From Actinomycetes bacterium (GTDB lineage: Bacteria > Actinomycetota > Acidimicrobiia > IMCC26256 > PALSA-610), in NCBI GenBank assembly GCA_025360585.1, contig JANYBW010000049.1, positions 62,001 to 126,000 of the forward strand: 64,000 bases of DNA, written 5' to 3'. The notes under the pieces are model-generated. The model was given only the letters and a program-made list of their open reading frames with translations, was not told the DNA's origin and did not search any database. The translations under genes and the position numbers were made by a program. The number at the start of each line of letters is the position of its first letter. Within the stretch, counting starts at the first letter, position 1. Below, in pieces: positions 1 through 7,699 of the stretch.

Positions 1-1
1 G

Positions 2-358
2 GTTGCAATCGTGAGCGCGCCCGCAGGTTTCGTCGCGCTCCTAGACCCACTCCCTGAAGGCGTTCGATTGTTGGAATCGGCGCGTGGCCGCAATGATGTA
101 TTGGTGTTCTTCGCGACTCGTCGCAATGAGCTCAATCGTCGGTTCTCGAAACTTGCGAACGCGATCGATGCCGATGGTGGCGTATGGATTGTGTGGCCGA
201 AACGCACCGCCAATGTTGCTACTGATTTGACGGAAAACGTCGTGCGGACGATCGGTCTTGAGGCCGGACTGGTCGACAACAATGTGTGCGCCATCGACGA
301 CACGTGGTCGGGGTTACGGTTCGTCTACCGACTCGTGGATCGTCCAGCGCGCCGTTAA
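2..358 (+). CDS. DUF3052 family protein (5' end outside window)
   Basis: The reading frame is open from base 2, and the residues before the first in-window start (GTG at 11) already fit the family, reading V-A-I-V-S-A-P-A-G-F like the usual V-A-L-L-G-A-P-x-G-F. I therefore treat the gene as 5'-partial. The body shows the family hallmarks: a segment rich in P-L-P-E-G-V, the motif I-V-W-P-K-R, A-T-D-L-T-E-N-V-V-R and a C-terminal L-V-D-N-x-V-C-A-I-D-x-T-W-S-G. DUF3052 proteins are small cytoplasmic actinobacterial proteins of unknown function, usually near 125-140 residues. The neighbour downstream is a separate SRAP gene 11 bases away. Confidence 0.85.
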   Translation, partial: VAIVSAPAGFVALLDPLPEGVRLLESARGRNDVLVFFATRRNELNRRFSKLANAIDADGGVWIVWPKRTANVATDLTENVVRTIGLEAGLVDNNVCAIDDTWSGLRFVYRLVDRPARR

Positions 359-369
359 AGTCTTCGAAC

Positions 370-1134
370 ATGTGCGGTCGATTCGTCACAACCTCTGCGG
401 TTGCGGACCTCGCCGAGAGGCTTCAGATCGACGACATTCGGGCTGAGGAGTCTGGCCCGAATTTCAACGTGACCCCGCGTGCAGCAGTTGCGATCGTGGC
501 CGCGGGCGCCAAGGAAATTCCTGCGCAACGTTCGGATGTTGACGATGCTGGCGACATGCTCGATACGCCGCAACGGATTCTGGATCGGGTGCGGTGGGGT
601 CTGGTGCCGTCGTGGGCGAAAGATTTGTCCATCGGCGACAAGATGATTAACGCGCGCTCCGAAACGATCCGAGAGAAGCGTTCGTTTCAACGAGCGTTCG
701 CGAAACGACGCTGCTTGATTCCGGTCGACGGGTTCTATGAGTGGAAAGTGATGCCGCGGCGCAAAACGAAACAGCCGGTGTTTATCCATTCAACGGTTGC
801 GGAGCCGCTCGTGTTCGCGGGCTTGTACGAAGTCTGGCGGGACAAGGCCGACCCCGATGCCCCAATGGTGCGAACCTGTTCGATCATCACGACTGCGGCG
901 AACGACACGATGGCGCCGATTCATGACCGGATGCCGGTGATACTTGGGCCTCAGCATTACGACGAATGGCTCGATCCGAATCATCAGGATCTCGACGTAC
1001 TCACGCGGTTGTTGGTGCCGTCGAGCAACGATGCGATTACGTACTACCCCGTGCGAACGCTCGTGAACAAGGCCGCGAACAACTTTGCCGAACTCCTCGA
1101 ACCCGCCCCGCCCGAATCCCTGATCGACGCCTAA
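370..1134 (+). CDS. SOS response-associated peptidase (SRAP, YedK/HMCES family)
   Basis: The start was set at ATG 370 because SRAP proteins need Cys2, exposed after Met removal, as the catalytic residue; here the protein begins M-C-G-R-F. A longer frame upstream (from 286) overlaps the preceding gene and would bury this cysteine. The motifs W-G-L-V-P-S-W, I-N-A-R-S-E-T and C-L-I-P-V-D-G-F-Y-E-W follow in order, which is the typical SRAP layout, and the length of about 254 residues is normal. The family forms a thiazolidine crosslink with abasic sites in single-stranded DNA and so protects stalled replication. It starts 11 bases after the DUF3052 stop, so the two may be cotranscribed. Confidence 0.95.
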   Translation: MCGRFVTTSAVADLAERLQIDDIRAEESGPNFNVTPRAAVAIVAAGAKEIPAQRSDVDDAGDMLDTPQRILDRVRWGLVPSWAKDLSIGDKMINARSETIREKRSFQRAFAKRRCLIPVDGFYEWKVMPRRKTKQPVFIHSTVAEPLVFAGLYEVWRDKADPDAPMVRTCSIITTAANDTMAPIHDRMPVILGPQHYDEWLDPNHQDLDVLTRLLVPSSNDAITYYPVRTLVNKAANNFAELLEPAPPESLIDA

Positions 1135-1310
1135 CGAAATCTGCAAGGGGGGAGTGTTCCATCACGGCTGTACGTCGGTGCGCGCACCGCTATGTCGCGG
1201 ACTCCGACCGATGAGGAGGGCGTCGGTGTGGCTCCTGTGACCAGCCCAGCAGCTATTCGTAAATCCGCCAAGGCTTGTAATGACTCGCGGGTCATCGGGC
1301 ACGAACGTGC

Positions 1311-2924
1311 ATGGCTAACTGGATCAAGGTTCAAAATTGGGACGATATCGCTGATCGCGTGCCCGTTGGTGTGAACATCGAAGGTGTCGATGTCGTAATC
1401 ATTCGGCGTGGAGAGGATCATTCGGTTCTCTATGGGCGGTGTTTACATCGAGGCGCGTTACTCAGCGACGGCACGATCAACGGCGACGATTTGATTTGCG
1501 GTTTGCACGGCTGGGACTACCGGATCGATTCAGGGGTGAGCGCCTACAACAACCGCGAGGTATTGGAACGGTTCCCGAGCAAAATTGAAGCCGGATCAGT
1601 GTGGGTGGATCGCGACGCGATCGTGAGATGGTTGCTCTTGCATCCTCAGCCCTATTCGCTCGATGGGTATCAAGGCCTCTATCAGGACCCCCATATGGTT
1701 CCGGAGGAACCGTTCGTGCAATACATCCACGAATTGGCCGAACACGGGCTCAGCAAGACCGGTCATCACGGCCCGATCGCGGCGATGGGCGTACCCCGCG
1801 ACGAACTCCCGTCGTGGGATTCGATCCAGTTTGTAACTGCACAACTCGCTCGATTGCCACAGCTCGATGACGTTGCGGTGGACACCGAGGTTTGCATCGG
1901 ACCGAACGCTGAAAAGCCGCTGTGGCTTGAGATGCCGTTGTTCGTGAGCGATATGAGTTTCGGTGCACTTTCAGAGGAAGCGAAAGTTGCTTTGGCTCGT
2001 GGGGCGCAACTGGCCGGCACGGGAATTTGTTCGGGTGAAGGCGGCATGCTCCCTGAAGAACAGGCTGAAAACACTCGGTATTTTTATGAACTTGCATCCG
2101 CGCGATTTGGTTGGTCGTTCGATCATCTCAAGAAAGTGCAAGCGTTTCATTTCAAAGGTGGTCAAGGCGCGAAAACTGGAACGGGCGGTCATTTGCCGGG
2201 CGACAAAGTGCGAGGCCGTATCGCGGAAGTTCGCGGTCTTGTACCCGGGACACCGGCGATTTCACCCTCGCGGTTCCCGGATTGGAATTCTCTCGACGAT
2301 TTCAAAGCATTCGCGGCTCGGGTACGCGAGGAATCGGGCGGCATACCCGTTGGGTTCAAACTTTCGGCGCAACGTATCGAAGATGACCTTGACGCAGCGC
2401 TTACCGTCGGGGTCGACTACGTCATTCTTGATGGGCGCGGCGGCGGGACTGGCGCCGCCCCGCTGCTGTTTCGCAACAACATTTCTGTGCCGACGATTCC
2501 CGCACTCGCCCGTGCTCGACGTCATTTGGATCGGCGCGGCCGGCGCGACGTTTCACTTGTGATTACTGGGGGTCTGCGCCACGCCCCCGATTTTGCAAAA
2601 GCGCTCGCAATGGGTGCCGACGCAATCGCGATCAGTAACAGCGCATTGCAAGCAATCGGTTGCCTCGGTATGCGAGCGTGTCATTCCAACAACTGCCCCG
2701 TAGGTATTGCTACGCAAAAGGAGTATCTTCGATCGCGCTTGCCAGTCGACGAAGCGGCAAATCGGCTCAACAATTTTTTGCGCGCCACCACAGAGCTGAT
2801 GCAAGTGTTGGCTCGCGCGTGTGGTCATACCCACCTCAACCAATTTTCCTCCGATGACATCGTCACGTTTGATCGAGACTTCCATTTTCTCAGTGGCGTT
2901 GCCTATGCAGGAGTGAATGCATGA
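1311..2924 (+). CDS. Rieske [2Fe-2S] - glutamate-synthase-domain fusion protein
   Basis: A 537-residue fusion. The N-terminus (about 1-105) is a Rieske ferredoxin domain with C44-x-H46 and C63-x-x-H66 as cluster ligands. The remainder (about 160-510) is a glutamate synthase FMN/[3Fe-4S] domain of the archaeal/GltB-core type: F-K-G-G-Q-G-A-K near 281, the FMN barrel around D-G-R-G-G-G-T-G near 374, and cluster cysteines C451, C457 and C462 in the Cx5Cx4C spacing known from GltB. It lacks the glutaminase domain, so it would need ammonia or be an FMN oxidoreductase of another substrate. The gene overlaps the next one by ATGA. The Rieske domain probably passes electrons to the flavin/Fe-S centre (inference). 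The true amino acceptor is unknown. Confidence 0.85.
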   Translation: MANWIKVQNWDDIADRVPVGVNIEGVDVVIIRRGEDHSVLYGRCLHRGALLSDGTINGDDLICGLHGWDYRIDSGVSAYNNREVLERFPSKIEAGSVWVDRDAIVRWLLLHPQPYSLDGYQGLYQDPHMVPEEPFVQYIHELAEHGLSKTGHHGPIAAMGVPRDELPSWDSIQFVTAQLARLPQLDDVAVDTEVCIGPNAEKPLWLEMPLFVSDMSFGALSEEAKVALARGAQLAGTGICSGEGGMLPEEQAENTRYFYELASARFGWSFDHLKKVQAFHFKGGQGAKTGTGGHLPGDKVRGRIAEVRGLVPGTPAISPSRFPDWNSLDDFKAFAARVREESGGIPVGFKLSAQRIEDDLDAALTVGVDYVILDGRGGGTGAAPLLFRNNISVPTIPALARARRHLDRRGRRDVSLVITGGLRHAPDFAKALAMGADAIAISNSALQAIGCLGMRACHSNNCPVGIATQKEYLRSRLPVDEAANRLNNFLRATTELMQVLARACGHTHLNQFSSDDIVTFDRDFHFLSGVAYAGVNA

Positions 2925-4888
2925 ACGGAAAGTTTGGCTCCGAGGAGCCGGTGATGCGGTGGCACAAAGCTGCTGAGCTCGACGAGATTCCCAGTGGCCG
3001 CGTCAAAAGCTTCCAAGCAGGGCATGTATCGGTTGCGGTAACGAACATTGACGATCGCTACGGCGCGTTGCACAACAAGTGTCCGCACCAAGGTGGCCCG
3101 CTTGCAGAGGGTTCAATCGAAAACGGCTGGCTCCGTTGCCCATGGCACGGCTACGACTATGACCCCATTACTGGGCTACCACCGTCGGGCTTTAGCGACG
3201 CGCCAATGTCATTCGCGGTTGAAGTTCGTGATGATGGCGTGTACGTCGGTCTGCCGGTGGAGGAACCTCGACCGCGAACTGTCTCTGATGTGATGGTAGA
3301 AACCATGATCAATTGGGGTGTGACCCACGTTTTTGGAATGGTCGGGCATTCCAATCTTGGTTTCGCCGATGCGATGCGAGTTGCAGAGCAGCGCGGCGAA
3401 CTCACCTTTATCGGTATTCGTCATGAAGGCGCGGCCGCGTTTGCGGCAAGTGCCTACGGAAAACTCACGGGAAGGCTCGCAGCGTGTTTTGCCATCGCAG
3501 GGCCTGGGTCAACGAACTTGCTCACCGGCTTGTACGACGCGAAAGTGGATCGCGCTCCAGTGTTGGCACTGAGCGGTCAAGTGCCAACGAAGACGCGTGG
3601 TCGAGGCGCGTTCCAAGATTTGGATCTTGGCGCCGCGTTCCGAGACGTGGCCGTCTTTTCGCAAACTGTCGCGGCTACAGCTGATCACGCTGAACTGATG
3701 ACACTGGCTTGCAAAAATGCCTTGGTTCGGCGCGGGGTCGGCCATTTGGTGTTCCCCGACGAAATTCAAGCCGCGACGGTCGAGTCTTCGACGCGACCTT
3801 CGGGGCCAGCTGGTCGAGTCGCCGACGGCCGAGTCGCGCCCGCCGCGGCGCCGTTGGCCGAAGCCGTGGCGTTGATACAGGGCGCCCTTCGTCCAGTTAT
3901 TGTTGTAGGGCACGGCGCACGATTTGATATGGGTGCAGTTAGGGAGCTCGCCGAACATTTGGGTGCGCCCGTGGTGACGACGTTCAAAGCAAAGGGCCAG
4001 ATTTCAGATCGCCACGCGCTCGGTGCTGGTGTGCTCGGGCGTAGCGGTACTCCGGTGGCTTCCTGGTGCATGAATGAAAGCGATCTTCTGATCGCGTTCG
4101 GTGCTTCGTTTTCGGACCACACCGGCATTGCTGCATATAAGCCGATCATTCAAATCGATAACGATCCCGATGCAGTCGGTCGGTTTCATGCGATCACCGT
4201 CGCGTTGCTCGGCGACGCCGGTGTCACCGCGGCGCAATTGCGAGAATCGTTGGACGACTATCGACCGACAACCGATCAACGTGCGGCCGTCGCGGCTCGA
4301 TGGGAGATCTGGCGTGAAGAAAAACATCGTCGAACCGTTGATGATCGCGGTGATGGCATTGGTAGCGCCGCGATCTTTGCCGCGCTGACACGCTCGGTTG
4401 ATGCGGATGCCGTTGTGGCGGTGGATGTCGGCAACAACACCTACTCATTTGGGCGGTACTTCGAATGCGAACGGCAATCGGTGTTGATGTCGGGGTACCT
4501 CGGTTCGATCGGTTTCGGCTTGCCCGCCGCGATGGGCGCTTGGGCTGCAGTGGGTACGACCCGCCAGATCGTCGCGATTTGTGGCGACGGCGGGCTCGGC
4601 CAGTATCTGGCCGATTTCACGACGTTGGTGAAGTACAACATGAATATCACCGTTGTGGTGGTCGATAACGCGCAGCTGGGCAAGATTTCGAAAGAACAAC
4701 GCGCTGGCGAATGGGATGTTTGGCAGACCAGCCTTCACAACCCCGATTTCGCGGAGTTCGCGAACCTCTGCGGTGGCCTTGGAATCGCCGTCGGTTCAGT
4801 CACCGAACTCGACAACGCAATTCGTGCCGCGCTCGCCTACCAAGGACCGTCGCTCGTGGCGATCCGATCCGATCCGAGCCTTATCTGA
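2921..4888 (+). CDS. Rieske [2Fe-2S] - thiamine-pyrophosphate enzyme fusion (pyruvate oxidase/acetolactate synthase-like)
   Basis: A 655-residue fusion translationally coupled (ATGA) to the upstream Rieske-glutamate synthase gene. Residues about 12-112 form a Rieske domain with C54-x-H56 and C73-x-x-H76. From about 118 it is a full three-domain TPP enzyme: the Pyr domain with the activating glutamate E169 in R-H-E-G, a central domain with a G-H-G-A-R motif, and the PP domain with G-D-G-G near 555 ending in D-N near 582, the Mg-TPP motif. Overall it resembles pyruvate oxidase or sulfoacetaldehyde/acetolactate-type enzymes, which decarboxylate 2-oxo acids. A covalent Rieske partner suggests that decarboxylation is coupled to electron transfer (inference). 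No substrate can be named from sequence alone. Confidence 0.85.
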   Translation: MNGKFGSEEPVMRWHKAAELDEIPSGRVKSFQAGHVSVAVTNIDDRYGALHNKCPHQGGPLAEGSIENGWLRCPWHGYDYDPITGLPPSGFSDAPMSFAVEVRDDGVYVGLPVEEPRPRTVSDVMVETMINWGVTHVFGMVGHSNLGFADAMRVAEQRGELTFIGIRHEGAAAFAASAYGKLTGRLAACFAIAGPGSTNLLTGLYDAKVDRAPVLALSGQVPTKTRGRGAFQDLDLGAAFRDVAVFSQTVAATADHAELMTLACKNALVRRGVGHLVFPDEIQAATVESSTRPSGPAGRVADGRVAPAAAPLAEAVALIQGALRPVIVVGHGARFDMGAVRELAEHLGAPVVTTFKAKGQISDRHALGAGVLGRSGTPVASWCMNESDLLIAFGASFSDHTGIAAYKPIIQIDNDPDAVGRFHAITVALLGDAGVTAAQLRESLDDYRPTTDQRAAVAARWEIWREEKHRRTVDDRGDGIGSAAIFAALTRSVDADAVVAVDVGNNTYSFGRYFECERQSVLMSGYLGSIGFGLPAAMGAWAAVGTTRQIVAICGDGGLGQYLADFTTLVKYNMNITVVVVDNAQLGKISKEQRAGEWDVWQTSLHNPDFAEFANLCGGLGIAVGSVTELDNAIRAALAYQGPSLVAIRSDPSLI

Positions 4889-5088
4889 CGGACGCATCCG
4901 CGACCCATGACGACCGCGGTTTTTCTCCCTGTGACCTGCGTATGGAAGGTGACGCGTAACGTGCCGGTGAAATTACCCGCTGGTTCGCCCTGGTCGCAGC
5001 GGTGCTCGATCGAGTGATTGTCGAGCTACCCGCCGGTGCCTCGTCGACGCTTGACAGATACCGGCGCCTCGTCTAGTGACCTGCGTGC

Positions 5089-5712
5089 TTACGGTGCGAT
5101 AGCGGTTCTGAGTACATCGAGGACATGTTCGCGACGGCGCGCTAGCGAGTCGGCGCCCATTGGGTCATCGTCGAGCAGGCCCGCAATGAGTGGAGCATCC
5201 GAGAGATACGACAGCACCGCGCCATAGCCCGTGAGCAACAGCTGGCGAGCGTCGTAACGCCGAAGGCGTCCCGCGTCCATTTCGCGCTCCAAGAATTCTG
5301 CGCCGCGGTCAAAGAGCGGCCGTAGGAACATACTCAGTTCATGCGACAGGATCGGCCCGCCATCGAGCGCTTCGCGGCGGGCCAGACGCACAAAGTCGGG
5401 GTGGTCTTCAAAGAAACGAAATGCGGCTCGCATCACCCGTTCGACCTGTGGCCAGCCCTCTCGGGGGCCCTCAGTGGCGTCTTCGACAAGGTTGACCCAA
5501 TCCGCGAAGCTCTCCAAAACGACTTCGCGATACAGCGCTTCCTTGGACGGGAAGTGATGCAGCAAGCTTGGTCGGCGAATGCCGACGTCGTCGGCAATGT
5601 CGTTCAGGCGGGTCGCCGCGAAGCCATGATCGGCGAATTGCTTGCGCGCAACGGTCACGATGACTGCACGAGTGGATGTTCCGGCTGGAGCAACAGTCAT
5701 GATGGCTTTCAC
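5089..5712 (-). CDS. TetR/AcrR family transcriptional regulator
   Basis: About 207 residues with an N-terminal helix-turn-helix (roughly residues 14-60) containing F-A-D-H-G-F-A-A-T-R-L-N-D-I-A and H-H-F-P-S-K-E-A-L-Y, the classical TetR recognition helix signature, followed by a helical ligand-binding domain. The start is ambiguous between GTG 5712 and ATG 5700; neither has an obvious ribosome site. A perfect palindrome lies about 50 bases upstream, which fits autoregulation. It is the last gene of a minus-strand block containing an LLM oxidoreductase, a thioesterase-like protein and a sulfatase, and could control that block or respond to an acyl-CoA or xenobiotic; the ligand is unknown. Confidence 0.9.
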   Translation of the reverse strand: MKAIMTVAPAGTSTRAVIVTVARKQFADHGFAATRLNDIADDVGIRRPSLLHHFPSKEALYREVVLESFADWVNLVEDATEGPREGWPQVERVMRAAFRFFEDHPDFVRLARREALDGGPILSHELSMFLRPLFDRGAEFLEREMDAGRLRRYDARQLLLTGYGAVLSYLSDAPLIAGLLDDDPMGADSLARRREHVLDVLRTAIAP

Positions 5713-5762
5713 GGTAGGCCACCATGGATGAACCGCTCGGTTCTTTCCCTTGGCATTTGCCT

Positions 5763-5780
5763 ACCTACTAGTCAGTAGGT
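5763..5780. promoter_or_regulatory. Perfect inverted repeat, likely TetR operator
   Basis: Seven-base arms ACCTACT and AGTAGGT are separated by AGTC, lying between the LLM oxidoreductase stop and the start of the TetR gene. Position and size fit a TetR dimer site for autorepression. No binding data can be inferred beyond that. Confidence 0.6.
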
Positions 5781-5823
5781 GGATACGGTACTCGCTCGAC
5801 TGCGCATGATGGCGTAACGATTG

Positions 5824-6786
5824 CTAACGAGCGGCCGAGATTGCTCGTGCCGTGGCCATTGCTTGTTCGGCGTTGCCCATGATCGCGGGTGCGGGAGTGG
5901 TCACGCCGTTCTCGCAATAGCGTTCGATGTGTTCCGCAATTTTTTGCGGTGGACCCCAGATGATGAGTTCGTCGACGAACGATTCGGGAATCGCTTCAGT
6001 CGCCGCTTTGCGATCGCCGGCTTTCCATAAATCCCACATCGGTTGGAGCAGTTCGCCGCGGCCCAGCCACTCGTGAAACGCTGCATATACCGGAACGTTC
6101 AGGTACTGTGCGATTGCTCGCCGCCCGACGTAGTTCACGAGATCGCGATCCTCGGTTGGGAACACAAAGAGCCGGGCCATGATTTCTTTGCCGCCAACGA
6201 ACGGCGCAACAACGTTCACATCGTCCGCGCTCAGCCAGTTGATGATGGCGCCGTCGCCCTCGCGGCCGGCGAGTTTTAGCATGCCTTCGCGCAGCGCGGC
6301 AATCAAAATTGGTGGTTGTTGCGCGACCGGCAAACTCAGCTTGAATCCGTTGACGGCAAACGTCTCGTATTCTTCGGTGATCTTTTCGCCGGTGAGTGCG
6401 GCGCGCAAGAATCGCACGGTGTCTCGCACCCGTTGGTACGGCTTATCAAACGGAATGCTGTTCCAGCGCTCCACGATGATGTTCGAGCTACTTCCTATAC
6501 CAACCGCGAAATGCCCAGGGTTGGCACTGCACAGCGACGCGACCTGGGAAGCGAGCGTCATAGCGCCGCGGGTGTAAGCAGGAATGATCGCGGTACCCAA
6601 CCGTAATTCAGGTGCCCAGGCCGCGGCGAGCACGAGCGGTGTGAATGCATCGGCGCCGCCGGATTCGGCCGACCAGACGTCGGTGAATCCCAGATCGACA
6701 AGCTCGCGAAAAACATCGCGGTGCTCAGCTAAGGAAAGTCCATCGAAGGGGACCGTGATGCCATGGCGACGTTGCGGTGCAGTCAT
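5824..6786 (-). CDS. LLM-class F420-dependent oxidoreductase
   Basis: A 320-residue bacterial-luciferase-like TIM-barrel protein. Characteristic segments are G-F-T-D-V-W-S-A-E-S near 33, L-R-L-G-T-A-I-I-P-A-Y-T-R-G near 61-74, and F-A-V-G-I-G-S-S-S near 94. The pattern fits the actinobacterial F420-using branch rather than FMN monooxygenases, although the cofactor is inferred from the family. Such enzymes transfer hydride to or from small organic substrates. The gene sits 11 bases downstream of a thioesterase-like gene on the same strand, so the two are probably cotranscribed. The substrate is not identifiable. Confidence 0.88.
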   Translation of the reverse strand: MTAPQRRHGITVPFDGLSLAEHRDVFRELVDLGFTDVWSAESGGADAFTPLVLAAAWAPELRLGTAIIPAYTRGAMTLASQVASLCSANPGHFAVGIGSSSNIIVERWNSIPFDKPYQRVRDTVRFLRAALTGEKITEEYETFAVNGFKLSLPVAQQPPILIAALREGMLKLAGREGDGAIINWLSADDVNVVAPFVGGKEIMARLFVFPTEDRDLVNYVGRRAIAQYLNVPVYAAFHEWLGRGELLQPMWDLWKAGDRKAATEAIPESFVDELIIWGPPQKIAEHIERYCENGVTTPAPAIMGNAEQAMATARAISAAR

Positions 6787-6796
6787 AGTCGTTTGT

Positions 6797-7627
6797 CTAC
6801 TTCAGTTCTTGGGTCGGCGGAGGATCTTGTTTCCAATGGCGAACCATGGTCGATTGACTCGCGGTTCCGAGCAGTACGCCCGATTCGGACCATAGATGAA
6901 CGAGGCCGTGACCGAAGCCGTGATGGACGGCGTGCACGCGAATGTCGATGAGGATCCACTCGGTGTCGATGAGGTTCGCTACTCGCAACGTGTTATCGAT
7001 GCTGTTGCCGCCGACTCGCATCCCGAGGGCTTGGCCGATTCCGAATGGCACGAAATCGCCAACGATTGCGAGACCCGAAGCATTGAGCTGGGGGCGACCG
7101 GGAAACCGAGTCCACAAAGAACAGTTGCCGCTACCGGGCTCCGACGGAAAATCCAAAAAGGACCGCGCGCTCGCGAGCCGCATATCCATGCGCGACGAAA
7201 TGGTTCCCGCATGATGATCCATCAACGGTCGGACTGGACAATCAAGCGGCGCGAGCACCTCGGGCATCTGGGCCCATTGTCCTTGGGTTTCCATTGGGCG
7301 ATTCCCGTAGGCGCCGATGACGGTGAGAATTTCGCGGTCGTCGCTGCGCGCAATCACTCGAATCTGACTCACCTGATTTCCGTGCACAACTTCGTTGACG
7401 TCCAGGAGCAGCTCGGAGCCTTCGGGCGCGTAGTTCAAGTATTGCGCAGTGGCCCAGATCGCAGGGCGGCCGCTTTCGTGTTCAGCGATTTCGATCGCAG
7501 CACCAAGCCCGGCGCCACCAAAGAGTGCGCCGGTTCCCGAAATCAGACTGCGTACGACGGGCATCCGCCAACGGTTGCGCCCAACGCGCTCCAATCCAAA
7601 AAAGGCAATGCCATCAGCATTGTTCAT
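6797..7627 (-). CDS. Acyl-CoA thioesterase-like double-hotdog protein
   Basis: A 276-residue protein resembling actinobacterial TesB-type thioesterase family proteins: an early F-G-G-A-G-L-G-A-A segment (helix of the first hotdog), Q-Y-L-N-Y-A-P-E-G, and a second hotdog with I-D-I-R-V-H-A-V-H-H-G-F-G-H-G followed by G-T-A-S-Q-S. These match the layout of two fused hotdog folds that hydrolyse acyl-CoA. Catalytic residues cannot be assigned firmly by eye. It is in line with the LLM oxidoreductase (10-base gap) and downstream of a sulfatase, across a 7-bp tandem repeat. Confidence 0.7.
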   Translation of the reverse strand: MNNADGIAFFGLERVGRNRWRMPVVRSLISGTGALFGGAGLGAAIEIAEHESGRPAIWATAQYLNYAPEGSELLLDVNEVVHGNQVSQIRVIARSDDREILTVIGAYGNRPMETQGQWAQMPEVLAPLDCPVRPLMDHHAGTISSRMDMRLASARSFLDFPSEPGSGNCSLWTRFPGRPQLNASGLAIVGDFVPFGIGQALGMRVGGNSIDNTLRVANLIDTEWILIDIRVHAVHHGFGHGLVHLWSESGVLLGTASQSTMVRHWKQDPPPTQELK

Positions 7628-7643
7628 ACGTTGTGCTCGTTTC

Positions 7644-7692
7644 GGTTGCTGGTTGCTGGTTGCTGGTTGCCGGTTGCCGGTTGCCGGTTACT
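7644..7692. repeat. Seven-unit heptanucleotide tandem repeat
   Basis: Seven consecutive 7-base units: GGTTGCT three times, GGTTGCC three times, then GGTTACT. It fills most of the gap between the sulfatase stop and the thioesterase-like start, i.e. the 5' leader of the latter. The copy number is likely to vary by replication slippage. Confidence 0.95.
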
Positions 7693-7699
7693 GGCGTGC

